A stretch of 40,278 bases of DNA, taken from positions 1-40,278 of the forward strand of contig CAZTLW010000005.1 in the NCBI GenBank assembly GCA_964614585.1. Reading direction: 5' to 3'. Below the pieces are notes generated by a model. The model ran no database searches, was not told where the DNA came from, and saw only the letters and a list, made by a program, of their open reading frames with translations. Position numbers and translations under genes: made by a program. This document shows positions 34,182-40,278 of this stretch, in pieces (position 1 is the stretch's first letter; each line of letters opens with the position of its first letter). This DNA is from JAHEFX01 sp964614585. GTDB taxonomy: Bacteria > Actinomycetota > Acidimicrobiia > Spongiisociales > JAENVV01.

Positions 34182-34962
34182 GGCGATCCGGGCTCCCCTG
34201 GGCGGGGCCGAGTCGGCGCGGCGGCTCGTGGGGGGACTGCTCCTCGGCATCCTCGTGGCAGTCGGCATCGATCGGCTGTCGTTCGTGGCCGCCGACCTCG
34301 TGCTCCCGGCGGTGGCGGGTCTCGACCCCGACGGCGTCTTCGCCCGGATCACCATCCACCACGTGGTCCAGGCCGGTCTCGCACTGGGACTCATGTGGGT
34401 GGCGGTGTCCCGGTGGCCGGGAGCGACCTGGACCGGGTTCGGGTTCACGACCCGGGAGTGGCGCCGCAGCCTGCGGGCGGTCGGGCTGTTCGCGCTCGTC
34501 TGGGTGGTGGTCCAGGTCGGGGTCGGGTTGGCGATCATGGCGGGCGGCGGCGGGACCGCCGACCCCGGCTACCCGCTCGTCGCCCGCAACATCGCCGGCG
34601 TGCTCGCCTTCCAGGCGCTCCTGTCGGGGACCAGCGAGGAGATCCTCTTCCGCGGCCTCGTCATGACCGGGCTCGCAGCGCTCTGGCGACCCGTGTTCGA
34701 CGACGAGCGCGCCCTGGGCTGGGCGGCCACCATCGGGGCCACGATCGTGTTCGTCGCCGGCCACGTCGGCTTCACGCTCGCCCCGCCGGCCATCACCCAC
34801 GTCAACCTGCTGCAGCTGGGCACGGCGGCGGTCTTCGGCGTCTTCTACGGGCGGCTCTTCTGGGCCACCCGCAGCCTCGTGGGCCCCATCGTCGCCCACG
34901 GCCTCCTCAACGTGATCATCACCCTCAGCCTGTACGGGCTGTTCGCCGTCTTCGGCCGCTGA
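34171..34962 (+). CDS. CPBP family intramembrane metalloprotease
   Basis: A 263-residue polytopic membrane protein of the CAAX-protease/bacteriocin-processing (CPBP, Abi) family. The conserved motifs are present: motif 1 GTSEEILFRGLV (EExxxR), motif 2 with VAGHVGFTL, and motif 3 HGLLNVI. About seven hydrophobic segments are visible. The substrate is unknown. The GTG start lies 11 nt inside the preceding gene, indicating coupling. The 51-bp palindrome copy D follows the stop by about 30 nt. Confidence 0.9.
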   Translation: MSAEAIRAPLGGAESARRLVGGLLLGILVAVGIDRLSFVAADLVLPAVAGLDPDGVFARITIHHVVQAGLALGLMWVAVSRWPGATWTGFGFTTREWRRSLRAVGLFALVWVVVQVGVGLAIMAGGGGTADPGYPLVARNIAGVLAFQALLSGTSEEILFRGLVMTGLAALWRPVFDDERALGWAATIGATIVFVAGHVGFTLAPPAITHVNLLQLGTAAVFGVFYGRLFWATRSLVGPIVAHGLLNVIITLSLYGLFAVFGR

Positions 34963-34991
34963 GGCGACACGGAGTTCGTCACCCCCTGACC

Positions 34992-35042
34992 CGTTCGTGT
35001 GTCGCTCAGCCCTCTCCTGGAGGGCAGATCGACACAGGAACG
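34992..35042 (+). repeat. Palindromic element copy D (51 bp)
   Basis: Arms CGTTCGTGTGTCG (34992-35004) and CGACACAGGAACG (35030-35042), one mismatch, extended outward by CC/GG, around a 25-nt centre with inner stem GCCCTC/GAGGGC. It is between the convergent CPBP and peroxiredoxin genes and ends 5 nt from the latter's stop. Confidence 0.88.
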
Positions 35043-35047
35043 GGGGG

Positions 35048-35737
35048 CTAGGCCTCCTTGCGGCGGCGGAGCTCCTTGACGGACTCGAGGTAGCGGTCCA
35101 TCTCGGCCCCGTAGGCCTTCGACTCGGCCTTGGCCTGCTCGGCGGCCTCGGTGTCCCGGAGGCGCAGGTACATCGCCATGGCGGCGAACTTGGCGCCTCG
35201 GAAGTAGGGCTCGAGCGCCGCCAGGGGCATGGCCTTCGGGCCGGGCTCGGCGGGGCCGACCTCGAGCGGCGCGGCGGTCACCGACCGGAGCCCGAGTCCC
35301 TCGACCGCCTCGAGCACCTCGGCCTCGGGGAGCCGGTCGGCGAAGTCGCGTGACACCCAGCGCCACCGCTCGGTGCCATCCCGGTCGACGACGACGATGG
35401 CCGGGTAGGCGAGGTTGCGGGCGTCATCGGGGTTGGACAGCCCGTACGGCTCGATGGCGCCCGACCGGTCGGGATCCGACAGGTAGGGGAACGGCAGGTC
35501 GAGCTTGGCGATCATCGCCGCGTGCTGGGCGGGGGTGTCGACGTCGATGGCGACGATGCGGACCCCGGCGGCGAGAAACCGGTCGTGGAGCGATGCCAAG
35601 CTGACCAGCTGGCCGTTGCAGTACGGTCACCAATCGCCGCGCAGGAACAGCAGCAGGTGGGCGGCATCGGAGCGGTGCTCGGACAACGACCACGGTCGGC
35701 CGGCCTGGTCGGTCAGGGTGAAGTCGGGGGCGGCCAT
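35048..35737 (-). CDS. Peroxiredoxin-like selenoprotein (in-frame TGA read as Sec37)
   Basis: Read through one TGA, this is a complete 229-residue thioredoxin-fold peroxiredoxin-like protein. It runs MAAPDFTLTDQAGRPWSLSE, then HLLLFLRGDW-U-PYCNGQL, VRIVAIDVDTPAQHAAM, FPYLSDPDRSGAIEPYGL, AYPAIVVVDRDGTERWRWVS and a charged helical C-terminal extension from about 150. Relatives have RGxWCPYC, with the first Cys as peroxidatic residue; here that codon is TGA (35629-35627), giving a UxxC motif at 37-40. The start ATG at 35737 has TAGCGT 7 nt upstream, the spacing seen for other genes here, which confirms that the region before the TGA is expressed sequence. There is no other stop or frameshift. 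A SECIS-like hairpin lies 13 nt after the TGA. Alternatives: a fresh nonsense mutation, or sequencing error. It would reduce peroxides or act as a thiol-disulfide oxidoreductase. Confidence 0.85.
35595..35613 (-). promoter_or_regulatory. SECIS-like hairpin
   Basis: On the minus strand GCC-AGCU-GGUC-AGCU-U-GGC forms a 7-bp stem with one bulged U and a GGUC tetraloop. It begins 13 nt after the TGA. The E. coli fdhF SECIS upper stem-loop (GGU-U-GCA-GGUC-UGC-ACC, beginning 11 nt after its UGA) has the same loop, a bulged U (there on the 5' side) and similar spacing. SelB recognises exactly these loop bases and the bulge. Confidence 0.75.
35627..35629 (-). other. In-frame TGA, proposed selenocysteine codon
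   Basis: Codon 37 of the peroxiredoxin-like gene. Neighbouring codons are TGG (Trp36), CCG (Pro38), TAC and TGC (Cys40); the TGA replaces the peroxidatic Cys of the RGDWCPYC-type motif. Confidence 0.8.
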
Positions 35738-35744
35738 GCCGGCG

Positions 35745-35750
35745 ACGCTA
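35745..35750 (-). promoter_or_regulatory. -10 box of the selenoprotein gene
   Basis: TAGCGT on the minus strand, 7 nt before the ATG at 35737, located directly after the nitroreductase stop codon. Confidence 0.45.
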
Positions 35751-35751
35751 C

Positions 35752-36330
35752 CTACCAGCCATTGCGGTGGAGTTGCTCGTCGAGCGGCCGGCGCCGGCGG
35801 GTGGTCGCCGACCCGATCGGCTCCTCCCCGGGGTGGCGGTGACCGATCGCCACGATCCCGATGTGGCTCCGGTCCGCCGGCACCCCGAACTCGGCCCGCA
35901 CCGCGTCCTCACCCTCGCCGATGCCGAAGAACCAGGTGCCCAGCCCGGCGTCGACCGCCGCCAGTTGGAGTTGCATGGCGGCCATGGCGGCGTCGACGTC
36001 CCAGAAGCGCACCGGCCAGGCGTCGGCCTCTCCGAGCCCGAACTCGACCTTGTCGGGCGCCCGGTACCGCTCGAGGTACCGCTCGGGATCCGAGAACACC
36101 AGCACCAGCACCGGGGGATCGTCGGCACCGGCATCGCCGCCGGTGAGGGCCCGGAACCGGGCGAGGGCGCCGGGGTCGTCGAGGACGAGGAAGTCGACGC
36201 CCTGGGAGAACCCGGCAGTCGGGGCTCGTCGGGCGACGTCGACGAGGTGGTCGACGACGGCCGGGTCCACCGGCTCGTCGGAGAAGCGGCGGATGCTGCG
36301 GCGGGCACGGACGACGTCGGCGAACTCCAT
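35752..36330 (-). CDS. Nitroreductase family protein
   Basis: A 192-residue FMN-dependent oxidoreductase. The N-terminus MEFADVVRARRSIRRFSDEP is the family signature with the FMN-contacting Arg/Ser residues, followed by ARRAPTAGFSQG. The C-terminal part has GIGEGEDAVRAEFGVPADRS, then HIGIVAIGHRHPGEE. A GTG three bases upstream (36333) could also start it, but the -10 box 6 nt before the ATG favours 36330. The electron acceptor is unknown. It is divergent from the split-barrel flavoprotein gene, with only 31 nt between start codons. Confidence 0.9.
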   Translation of the reverse strand: MEFADVVRARRSIRRFSDEPVDPAVVDHLVDVARRAPTAGFSQGVDFLVLDDPGALARFRALTGGDAGADDPPVLVLVFSDPERYLERYRAPDKVEFGLGEADAWPVRFWDVDAAMAAMQLQLAAVDAGLGTWFFGIGEGEDAVRAEFGVPADRSHIGIVAIGHRHPGEEPIGSATTRRRRPLDEQLHRNGW

Positions 36331-36336
36331 CACGGG

Positions 36337-36342
36337 ACCCTA
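36337..36342 (-). promoter_or_regulatory. -10 box of the nitroreductase gene
   Basis: TAGGGT on the minus strand, 6 nt before the ATG at 36330. The opposing box on the plus strand begins 8 bp away. Confidence 0.45.
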
Positions 36343-36349
36343 CGCCCCA

Positions 36350-36355
36350 TACACT
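36350..36355 (+). promoter_or_regulatory. -10 box of the split-barrel flavoprotein gene
   Basis: TACACT, 6 nt before the ATG at 36362; back-to-back with the nitroreductase box with 7 bp between them. Confidence 0.45.
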
Positions 36356-36361
36356 CGACCC

Positions 36362-36775
36362 ATGGACCTCGACCGAGCCCTCGCCTTCGCCGCCGAGTCC
36401 TCCCGGGGGTACCTGATCACCCTCCGACGCAACGGCAGGCCGCAGTCGTCGAACGTCGTGTACCACCTCGACGGGGGCACCGCCCGAGTCTCGGTCACGG
36501 CCGATCGCGCCAAGGCGGCCAACCTCCGGCGGGACCCACGGGCGTCGCTCCACGTCTCGCCCGACTTCGGCCGATACGTCGTCCTCGAGGCCACCGCCAC
36601 CCTCACACCGCCGTCGGCCGAGGTCGGCGACGACGTGGGCCGGGAGTTGCTGGAGGTGTACGAGGCGGTCGCAGGCCCCCATCCGGACCCGGACGAGTTC
36701 CTGGCGGCGATGGTCGCCGACCGCCGGCTGGTCGTGCGCCTCGCCGTCGAGCGTGCCTACGGGATGCTCCCCTGA
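36362..36775 (+). CDS. PPOX-class F420/FMN-dependent split-barrel protein
   Basis: A 137-residue pyridoxamine-5-phosphate-oxidase-like protein: RGYLITLRRNGRPQSSNVVY, TADRAKAANLRRDPRASLHV, YVVLEATATLTPP. This pattern matches actinobacterial F420-dependent PPOX-class proteins, which reduce substrates such as biliverdin or quinones; the cofactor is inferred from family. Its TGA overlaps the probable CTG start of the glycosylase gene. Confidence 0.88.
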   Translation: MDLDRALAFAAESSRGYLITLRRNGRPQSSNVVYHLDGGTARVSVTADRAKAANLRRDPRASLHVSPDFGRYVVLEATATLTPPSAEVGDDVGRELLEVYEAVAGPHPDPDEFLAAMVADRRLVVRLAVERAYGMLP

Positions 36776-37668
36776 GCGATCCCGCCGCCCGCCGACTCCG
36801 CCTCGGCCGCCCGGTCGACGTTCGCTGGACGCTGCCGGGCCTCGTGTCCGGCGACCCGACCCGTCGCCGGCGCGACGGGGTCCTCCACCTCGCCGGGCGG
36901 GAGGCGGGAGCGGCTTTCCAACTCGCCCTCCGAGGGCTCGATGACGGCGTCGAGGCGGAGGCCTGGGGCCCCGGCGGGGCGGCGGTCCTCGACCGACTCG
37001 CCGCCATCGTCGGCGACGCCGACGACCCTCACGGCTTCGAGCCGCCGCCGGCCCTGGCAGACGCCCACCGCCACCACCCGGGACTCCGGATGGGAGCCCA
37101 GGGCCGGGTGTGGGAGTTGGCCGTCGTCGCCGTGCTCGGCCAGAAGGTCACCATGACCGAGACCGGCCGGGCACTCGTCGCCCTCGCCCGCCGCCACGGT
37201 GAACCCGCCCCCGGCCCCCCGGGGGTCTGGCTGCTGCCCGGTCCCGACTGCCTCGGCACCCTCCCGAGCTACGACCTCCATCCCCTGGGCATCGAGCGGA
37301 AGCGGGCGGAGACCCTGGGTCGACTCGCCCGGGAGGCCGACCGCCTCGAGCGGGCAGCCGGCCGGGGCGGCGAGGCCCTCGACCGGGCGCTCACCGCCAT
37401 CCGCGGCATCGGACCCTGGACCTCGGCCCTCGTCCGCGACCGCGCCCTCGGGGATCCCGACGCCGTGCCGGTGGGCGACTACCACCTGCCGAACACGGTC
37501 GCGTGGGGGTTGGCCGGCGAGCCCCGGGCCGATGACGCCCGCATGCTCGAGCTGCTGGAGCCGTGGGCGGGCCATCGGGCCCGGGTCCTCCGCCTCCTGG
37601 CGGTCGCCGGTCTGCGGGCCCCGGCGTACGGTGCCCGCTCGACGCCACGGGACATCCGCCGGCTGTAA
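36772..37668 (+). CDS. AlkA-like DNA-3-methyladenine glycosylase, probable CTG start
   Basis: A 298-residue HhH-GPD base-excision repair glycosylase removing alkylated purines. It has the first helix motif VVAVLGQKVTMTETGRAL, the hairpin TAIRGIGPWTSALVRDRALG and the catalytic Asp in VPVGDYHLPN. The AlkA-type N-terminal segment RPVDVRWTLPGLVSGDPTRR lies upstream of the first usable GTG (36844), and no ATG, GTG or TTG is in frame before it for over 100 nt. The only sensible start is CTG 36772, forming a CTGA overlap with the preceding stop. It lacks the four-Cys iron-sulfur motif of MutY/Nth. Confidence 0.85.
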   Translation: MSDPAARRLRLGRPVDVRWTLPGLVSGDPTRRRRDGVLHLAGREAGAAFQLALRGLDDGVEAEAWGPGGAAVLDRLAAIVGDADDPHGFEPPPALADAHRHHPGLRMGAQGRVWELAVVAVLGQKVTMTETGRALVALARRHGEPAPGPPGVWLLPGPDCLGTLPSYDLHPLGIERKRAETLGRLAREADRLERAAGRGGEALDRALTAIRGIGPWTSALVRDRALGDPDAVPVGDYHLPNTVAWGLAGEPRADDARMLELLEPWAGHRARVLRLLAVAGLRAPAYGARSTPRDIRRL

Positions 37669-37679
37669 GACTGGAAGCC

Positions 37680-39218
37680 ATGCGACCCGTCGACGCCCCC
37701 CTCCTCGGGGGGATCCTCGCCACCGACCAGTACCAGCTCACGATGGCCGAGGCCTACTGGCGGGACGGGTTGGCCGACCGCCCGGCGATGTTCGACTTCT
37801 TCTTCCGGTCGCTGCCCGACTACGGGTCCCACCAGGCCGGGTATGCGGTCCTGGCCGGTCTCGGGTGGTTCGCCCGCTGGTTGGAGACCGTCCGGGTCAC
37901 CGACGCCGACATCGAATACCTCGCGTCCCAGGCCACGCCCGCCGGCGACCCACGCTTCGAGCCGGCCTTCCTGGACTGGCTGTCGGATGCCGGCGGCTTC
38001 GGGGCCCTCACCGTCACGGGCGTCACCGAGGGCCGGGTCGTCCACCCCAACACGCCCCTCCTCACCGTCGAGGGCCCGCTCGCCCTCGCCCAACTGGTGG
38101 AGACGCCCCTGCTCAACGGCCTCAACTACCCGACGCTCGTCGCCACCAAGGCCTCCCGGGTCGTCGAGGCCACCGGTGGGGCGTCGGTGCTCGAGTTCGG
38201 CATGCGGCGGGGCCCCGAGGCCGGTGCCGACGCCGGTGCTCGCGCCGCCCTCATCGGAGGCTGTACCGCCACCTCCAACGTGGCCCTCTCGGCCACGGTC
38301 GGGGTGCCGCCCGCGGGGACCCACGCCCACTCCTTCGTGCAGGCGCACCTGGCACTCGGCCGCGGCGAGCTCGAGGCCTTTCGCTCCTATGCCGCCACCC
38401 ACCCCGACGAGTGCCTGCTGCTCGTCGACACCATCGACACCCTCGATTCGGGCGTACCGAACGCCATCACCGTCTTCTCGGAGTTGCGGGCCGCCGGCCA
38501 CGAGCCGCTCGGTGTGCGCCTCGACTCGGGCGACCTCGCCAATCTCGCCGTGCAGACCGCCCGCATGCTCGACGACGCCGGGTTCGAGGACACCTCCATC
38601 GTGCTGTCCGGCGACCTCGACGAGCTGGTCATCTGGCAGATCCGTTCCCAGGTTCGGGAGGAGGCACCGTCCCTCGGCCTCGATCCGGACGCGGTCGACG
38701 GACGGCTGACCTACGGCGTCGGCACCCGCCTCATCACGAGCCACGGGGCGCCGTCGCTCAACGGCGTGTACAAGCTCGTGGCGGTCGCCGACGAGCGTGG
38801 CCGCTGGCATCCGGCGGTGAAGGTCTCCGAGGACCCCCGCAAGGTGCCCGCCCCGGGTCGGAAACGACTCGTCCGTCTCCGTGACCGACGGGGACGGTCG
38901 ACCGCCGACGTCGTGGCCCTCGCCGAGGAACCAGCCTCACCCGAGACGTGGGACCTCCGCCACCCCTACGAGGACGTGGGGCGGACGCTGGCCGCCGACG
39001 AGATCAGCGACGTCGAGGACCTCCACGTCGAGCTGTTCGGCCCCGATGGCCGCCGGGTCGGTGACGAGTCGATCGAGGAGCTGGCCGATCGTCGCCGCGC
39101 CGACCTCGAACGCCTCGACCCGGGGGTGCGCCGCATCGTCAACCCGCACCGGTACCACGTGTCCTACACGAAGGAGCTGCGGGACCTGCGGGACCGCCTG
39201 GTCGGCGAACTCGAGTAG
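37680..39218 (+). CDS. pncB: Nicotinate phosphoribosyltransferase
   Basis: A 512-residue enzyme making nicotinate mononucleotide from nicotinate and PRPP for NAD salvage. It begins GGILATDQYQLTMAEAYW, the family N-terminal motif. The substrate-site segments LNGLNYPTLVATKASRVVEA and EFGMRRGPEAG, the conserved GTHAHSFVQAH and LGVRLDSGDL follow. The C-terminal extension of about 100 residues is seen in longer bacterial forms. AAGACT lies 7 nt before the ATG. Genes of the same pathway (a nicotinamidase-like one) end the window. Confidence 0.95.
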   Translation: MRPVDAPLLGGILATDQYQLTMAEAYWRDGLADRPAMFDFFFRSLPDYGSHQAGYAVLAGLGWFARWLETVRVTDADIEYLASQATPAGDPRFEPAFLDWLSDAGGFGALTVTGVTEGRVVHPNTPLLTVEGPLALAQLVETPLLNGLNYPTLVATKASRVVEATGGASVLEFGMRRGPEAGADAGARAALIGGCTATSNVALSATVGVPPAGTHAHSFVQAHLALGRGELEAFRSYAATHPDECLLLVDTIDTLDSGVPNAITVFSELRAAGHEPLGVRLDSGDLANLAVQTARMLDDAGFEDTSIVLSGDLDELVIWQIRSQVREEAPSLGLDPDAVDGRLTYGVGTRLITSHGAPSLNGVYKLVAVADERGRWHPAVKVSEDPRKVPAPGRKRLVRLRDRRGRSTADVVALAEEPASPETWDLRHPYEDVGRTLAADEISDVEDLHVELFGPDGRRVGDESIEELADRRRADLERLDPGVRRIVNPHRYHVSYTKELRDLRDRLVGELE

Positions 39219-39251
39219 CTCAGGCGACCTCGACGGCAGGGCGTGCCGTGC

Positions 39252-40121
39252 TCAGTGCGCAGCCGGCGGATCGGCGACGGGGTCGTCCTCCTCGCCGAGG
39301 CGACGGCGGATGTCCCGGAGACGGGTCAGCCGTTGGAGGACGCCGGGCACCTCGTCGAAGCCGGCCGTGTAGAACCACACGTAGGCGATGAGCGCAATGA
39401 TCCCACCCAACTCGAGTCCTCCGGAGGCGGCGCGGACGAGCGCCACCACCCAGAGTCCGACGGCGATCACCTCGCTGAGGCTCCAGCTCGCCGCCTCCGC
39501 GTCGGAGAGCCGGATCCATCGCCGGCTGACCATGCCGAAGTGGCGGCTGGACTCGGGGCCTCGACCCCGGCCGATCACGTCCACCTCTGCCTCGGTCAGC
39601 TCGTTGAGCTCCTCGAAGACGCCCTCGGACCGTGTCATGAGACGACGGTTGACCACGGCCACGGGCAGGCCCACGATCGCCGCGGCCAGCCCGACGACCG
39701 GGTCGTAGACGAAGAGCATCCCGAGGGAGCCGATGATCGTGAATGCCGCCGTGATGGCCAGCGGGACATCGGACTCGAGGAACCCGACGTACTCCCCGGC
39801 GAGTTCGGTGCGGCCCGAGACCGAGGCGGTGTCCACGCCGGCGGCTCGCTGGCGGGCGACGAGATCGGCGGCGATCGTCGCATGCAGGCGGTTGAAGGTC
39901 CGGCTCGTGTGACGCTGGCCCACGAAGCCGACCAGGGTGTGCGCCAGCGACAGGCCGACGAACAGCCCGACCCCGACCCAACTCCCGTCCACGAGGCCGT
40001 TGATGGCCACGCCGACGGCGAACGGCCAGAGCAGGTCGAGCGCGTTCCCGACGACGACGAGTCCGTAGCCCGTCCGAATCCGACGACGGGCGGCCCCCAG
40101 CTGGTCGGTGACGATGCCCAT
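39252..40121 (-). CDS. ABC transporter six-TM domain protein without ATPase domain
   Basis: A 289-residue membrane protein resembling only the transmembrane half of type IV ABC exporters (ABC_membrane). Hydrophobic segments are at about 20-40, 47-68, 122-142, 145-165, 228-245 and 250-268. Coupling-helix-like sequences FNRLHATIAADLVARQRAAG and EEVFEELNELTEA-like regions are visible. There is no Walker A or B and the gene ends at residue 289, so it needs a separate ATPase or works without one. It lies between pncB and a nicotinamidase-like gene; a role in nicotinate or nicotinamide uptake is only a guess from context. Confidence 0.85.
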   Translation of the reverse strand: MGIVTDQLGAARRRIRTGYGLVVVGNALDLLWPFAVGVAINGLVDGSWVGVGLFVGLSLAHTLVGFVGQRHTSRTFNRLHATIAADLVARQRAAGVDTASVSGRTELAGEYVGFLESDVPLAITAAFTIIGSLGMLFVYDPVVGLAAAIVGLPVAVVNRRLMTRSEGVFEELNELTEAEVDVIGRGRGPESSRHFGMVSRRWIRLSDAEAASWSLSEVIAVGLWVVALVRAASGGLELGGIIALIAYVWFYTAGFDEVPGVLQRLTRLRDIRRRLGEEDDPVADPPAAH

Positions 40122-40155
40122 GCCGCTCGACCCAGGTCACCCGTTCGAGCGGTGC

Positions 40156-40278
40156 CTAGGCGACCTCGACGCCGGCCTCCACGAGCTCGGCCACCGCCCG
40201 GGATCCGTCGCCCGGCTCGAGGTTGACGGGGCGGGTCCCGTCCGCGAGGAGGGTGGTGTCGAACCCGAGGCGGGCGGC
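40156..40278 (-). CDS. Nicotinamidase/isochorismatase family protein, C-terminal part only
   Basis: Only the last 40 residues are in the window, reading AARLGFDTTLLADGTRPVNL then EPGDGSRAVAELVEAGVEVA and TAG. This matches the C-terminus of nicotinamidase (PncA)-type isochorismatase-fold hydrolases (xRLGFDTTVLxDxTRPV). Nicotinamidase would supply nicotinate to PncB. The identification rests on a short piece; the active site is outside the window. Confidence 0.65.
   Translation of the reverse strand, partial: AARLGFDTTLLADGTRPVNLEPGDGSRAVAELVEAGVEVA

Noticed and set aside
35048..35599. A 183-aa peroxiredoxin gene starting at TTG 35599
   Set aside because: This start follows the TGA and would lack the first beta strand and the catalytic motif; the upstream frame encodes exactly the missing family sequence.
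36844..37668. Glycosylase starting at GTG 36844
   Set aside because: The conserved AlkA-type segment RPVDVRWTLPGL is encoded upstream in the same frame.

Overview
The window is about 40 kb of very GC-rich, gene-dense chromosome. The gene set is that of a free-living actinobacterium: a branched-chain 2-oxoacid dehydrogenase with an Lrp regulator, an OmpR-type two-component pair, an LCP-family protein, an F420/FMN split-barrel protein, DUF4870, nicotinate salvage, and a deoC-aldehyde dehydrogenase cluster. A pyruvate:ferredoxin oxidoreductase and the many start codons preceded by a TAnnnT box 6-9 nt upstream (leaderless type) would fit an Acidimicrobiia-like lineage. That placement is inference; there is no rRNA in the window. 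No tRNA, rRNA, CRISPR array, phage module or transposase was seen.

Layout. 1-194: non-coding cluster of six small hairpins. 195-6574 (minus): DHOD-like protein and pyruvate:ferredoxin oxidoreductase, then metG. 6635-11478 (plus): mscS, an ABC exporter pair, a GH1 beta-glucosidase and a DUF4870 membrane protein, tightly packed. 11483-14837 (minus): E2, E1-beta and E1-alpha of a branched-chain-type 2-oxoacid dehydrogenase, divergent from an Lrp/AsnC regulator at 15005. 15489-16618: an AbiEi/DUF559 protein bracketed by two copies of a 51-bp palindrome. 16625-18912 (minus): two peptide/nickel-type ABC permeases without partners. 18966-24320: CoA-transferase, two small envelope proteins, then deoC and two aldehyde dehydrogenase genes, the second a catalytically dead half-length protein. 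24451-27797: LCP protein, lipoprotein, pyrophosphatase, FAD oxidoreductase. 27794-30138: transketolase, a strongly structured intergenic region, and a 65-aa Cys/His protein. 30307-34962: response regulator and kinase, then SDR, leucine dehydrogenase-like protein and a CPBP protease. 35048-36330: a peroxiredoxin-like gene with an in-frame TGA, and a nitroreductase. 36362-40278: split-barrel flavoprotein, AlkA-like glycosylase, pncB, an ABC six-TM protein and the end of a nicotinamidase-like gene.

The strongest novelty is the peroxiredoxin-like gene at 35048-35737. Its catalytic RGDWxPYC motif has TGA exactly where the peroxidatic Cys belongs. A 19-nt hairpin with a GGUC loop and a bulged U lies 13 nt downstream, closely resembling the upper part of the E. 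coli fdhF SECIS. It is most simply read as a selenoprotein (Sec37-Pro-Tyr-Cys40).

The second is a family of 51-bp intergenic palindromes (13-bp arms CGTTCTTGTGTCG, always a 25-nt centre) present four times. Three copies lie between convergent genes, and two same-orientation copies bracket the DUF559 nuclease-like gene. Other signals are two probable CTG start codons, divergent leaderless promoters a few bases apart, a GATTGCG operator array before lrp, four 11-bp-phased TGAG repeats before the response regulator, and a gene pair that looks like a split ALDH16.

Metabolically, leucine dehydrogenase plus the 2-oxoacid dehydrogenase suggest branched-chain amino acid breakdown. deoC plus the aldehyde dehydrogenases suggest deoxyribose use, and pncB with the nicotinamidase-like gene suggest NAD salvage.
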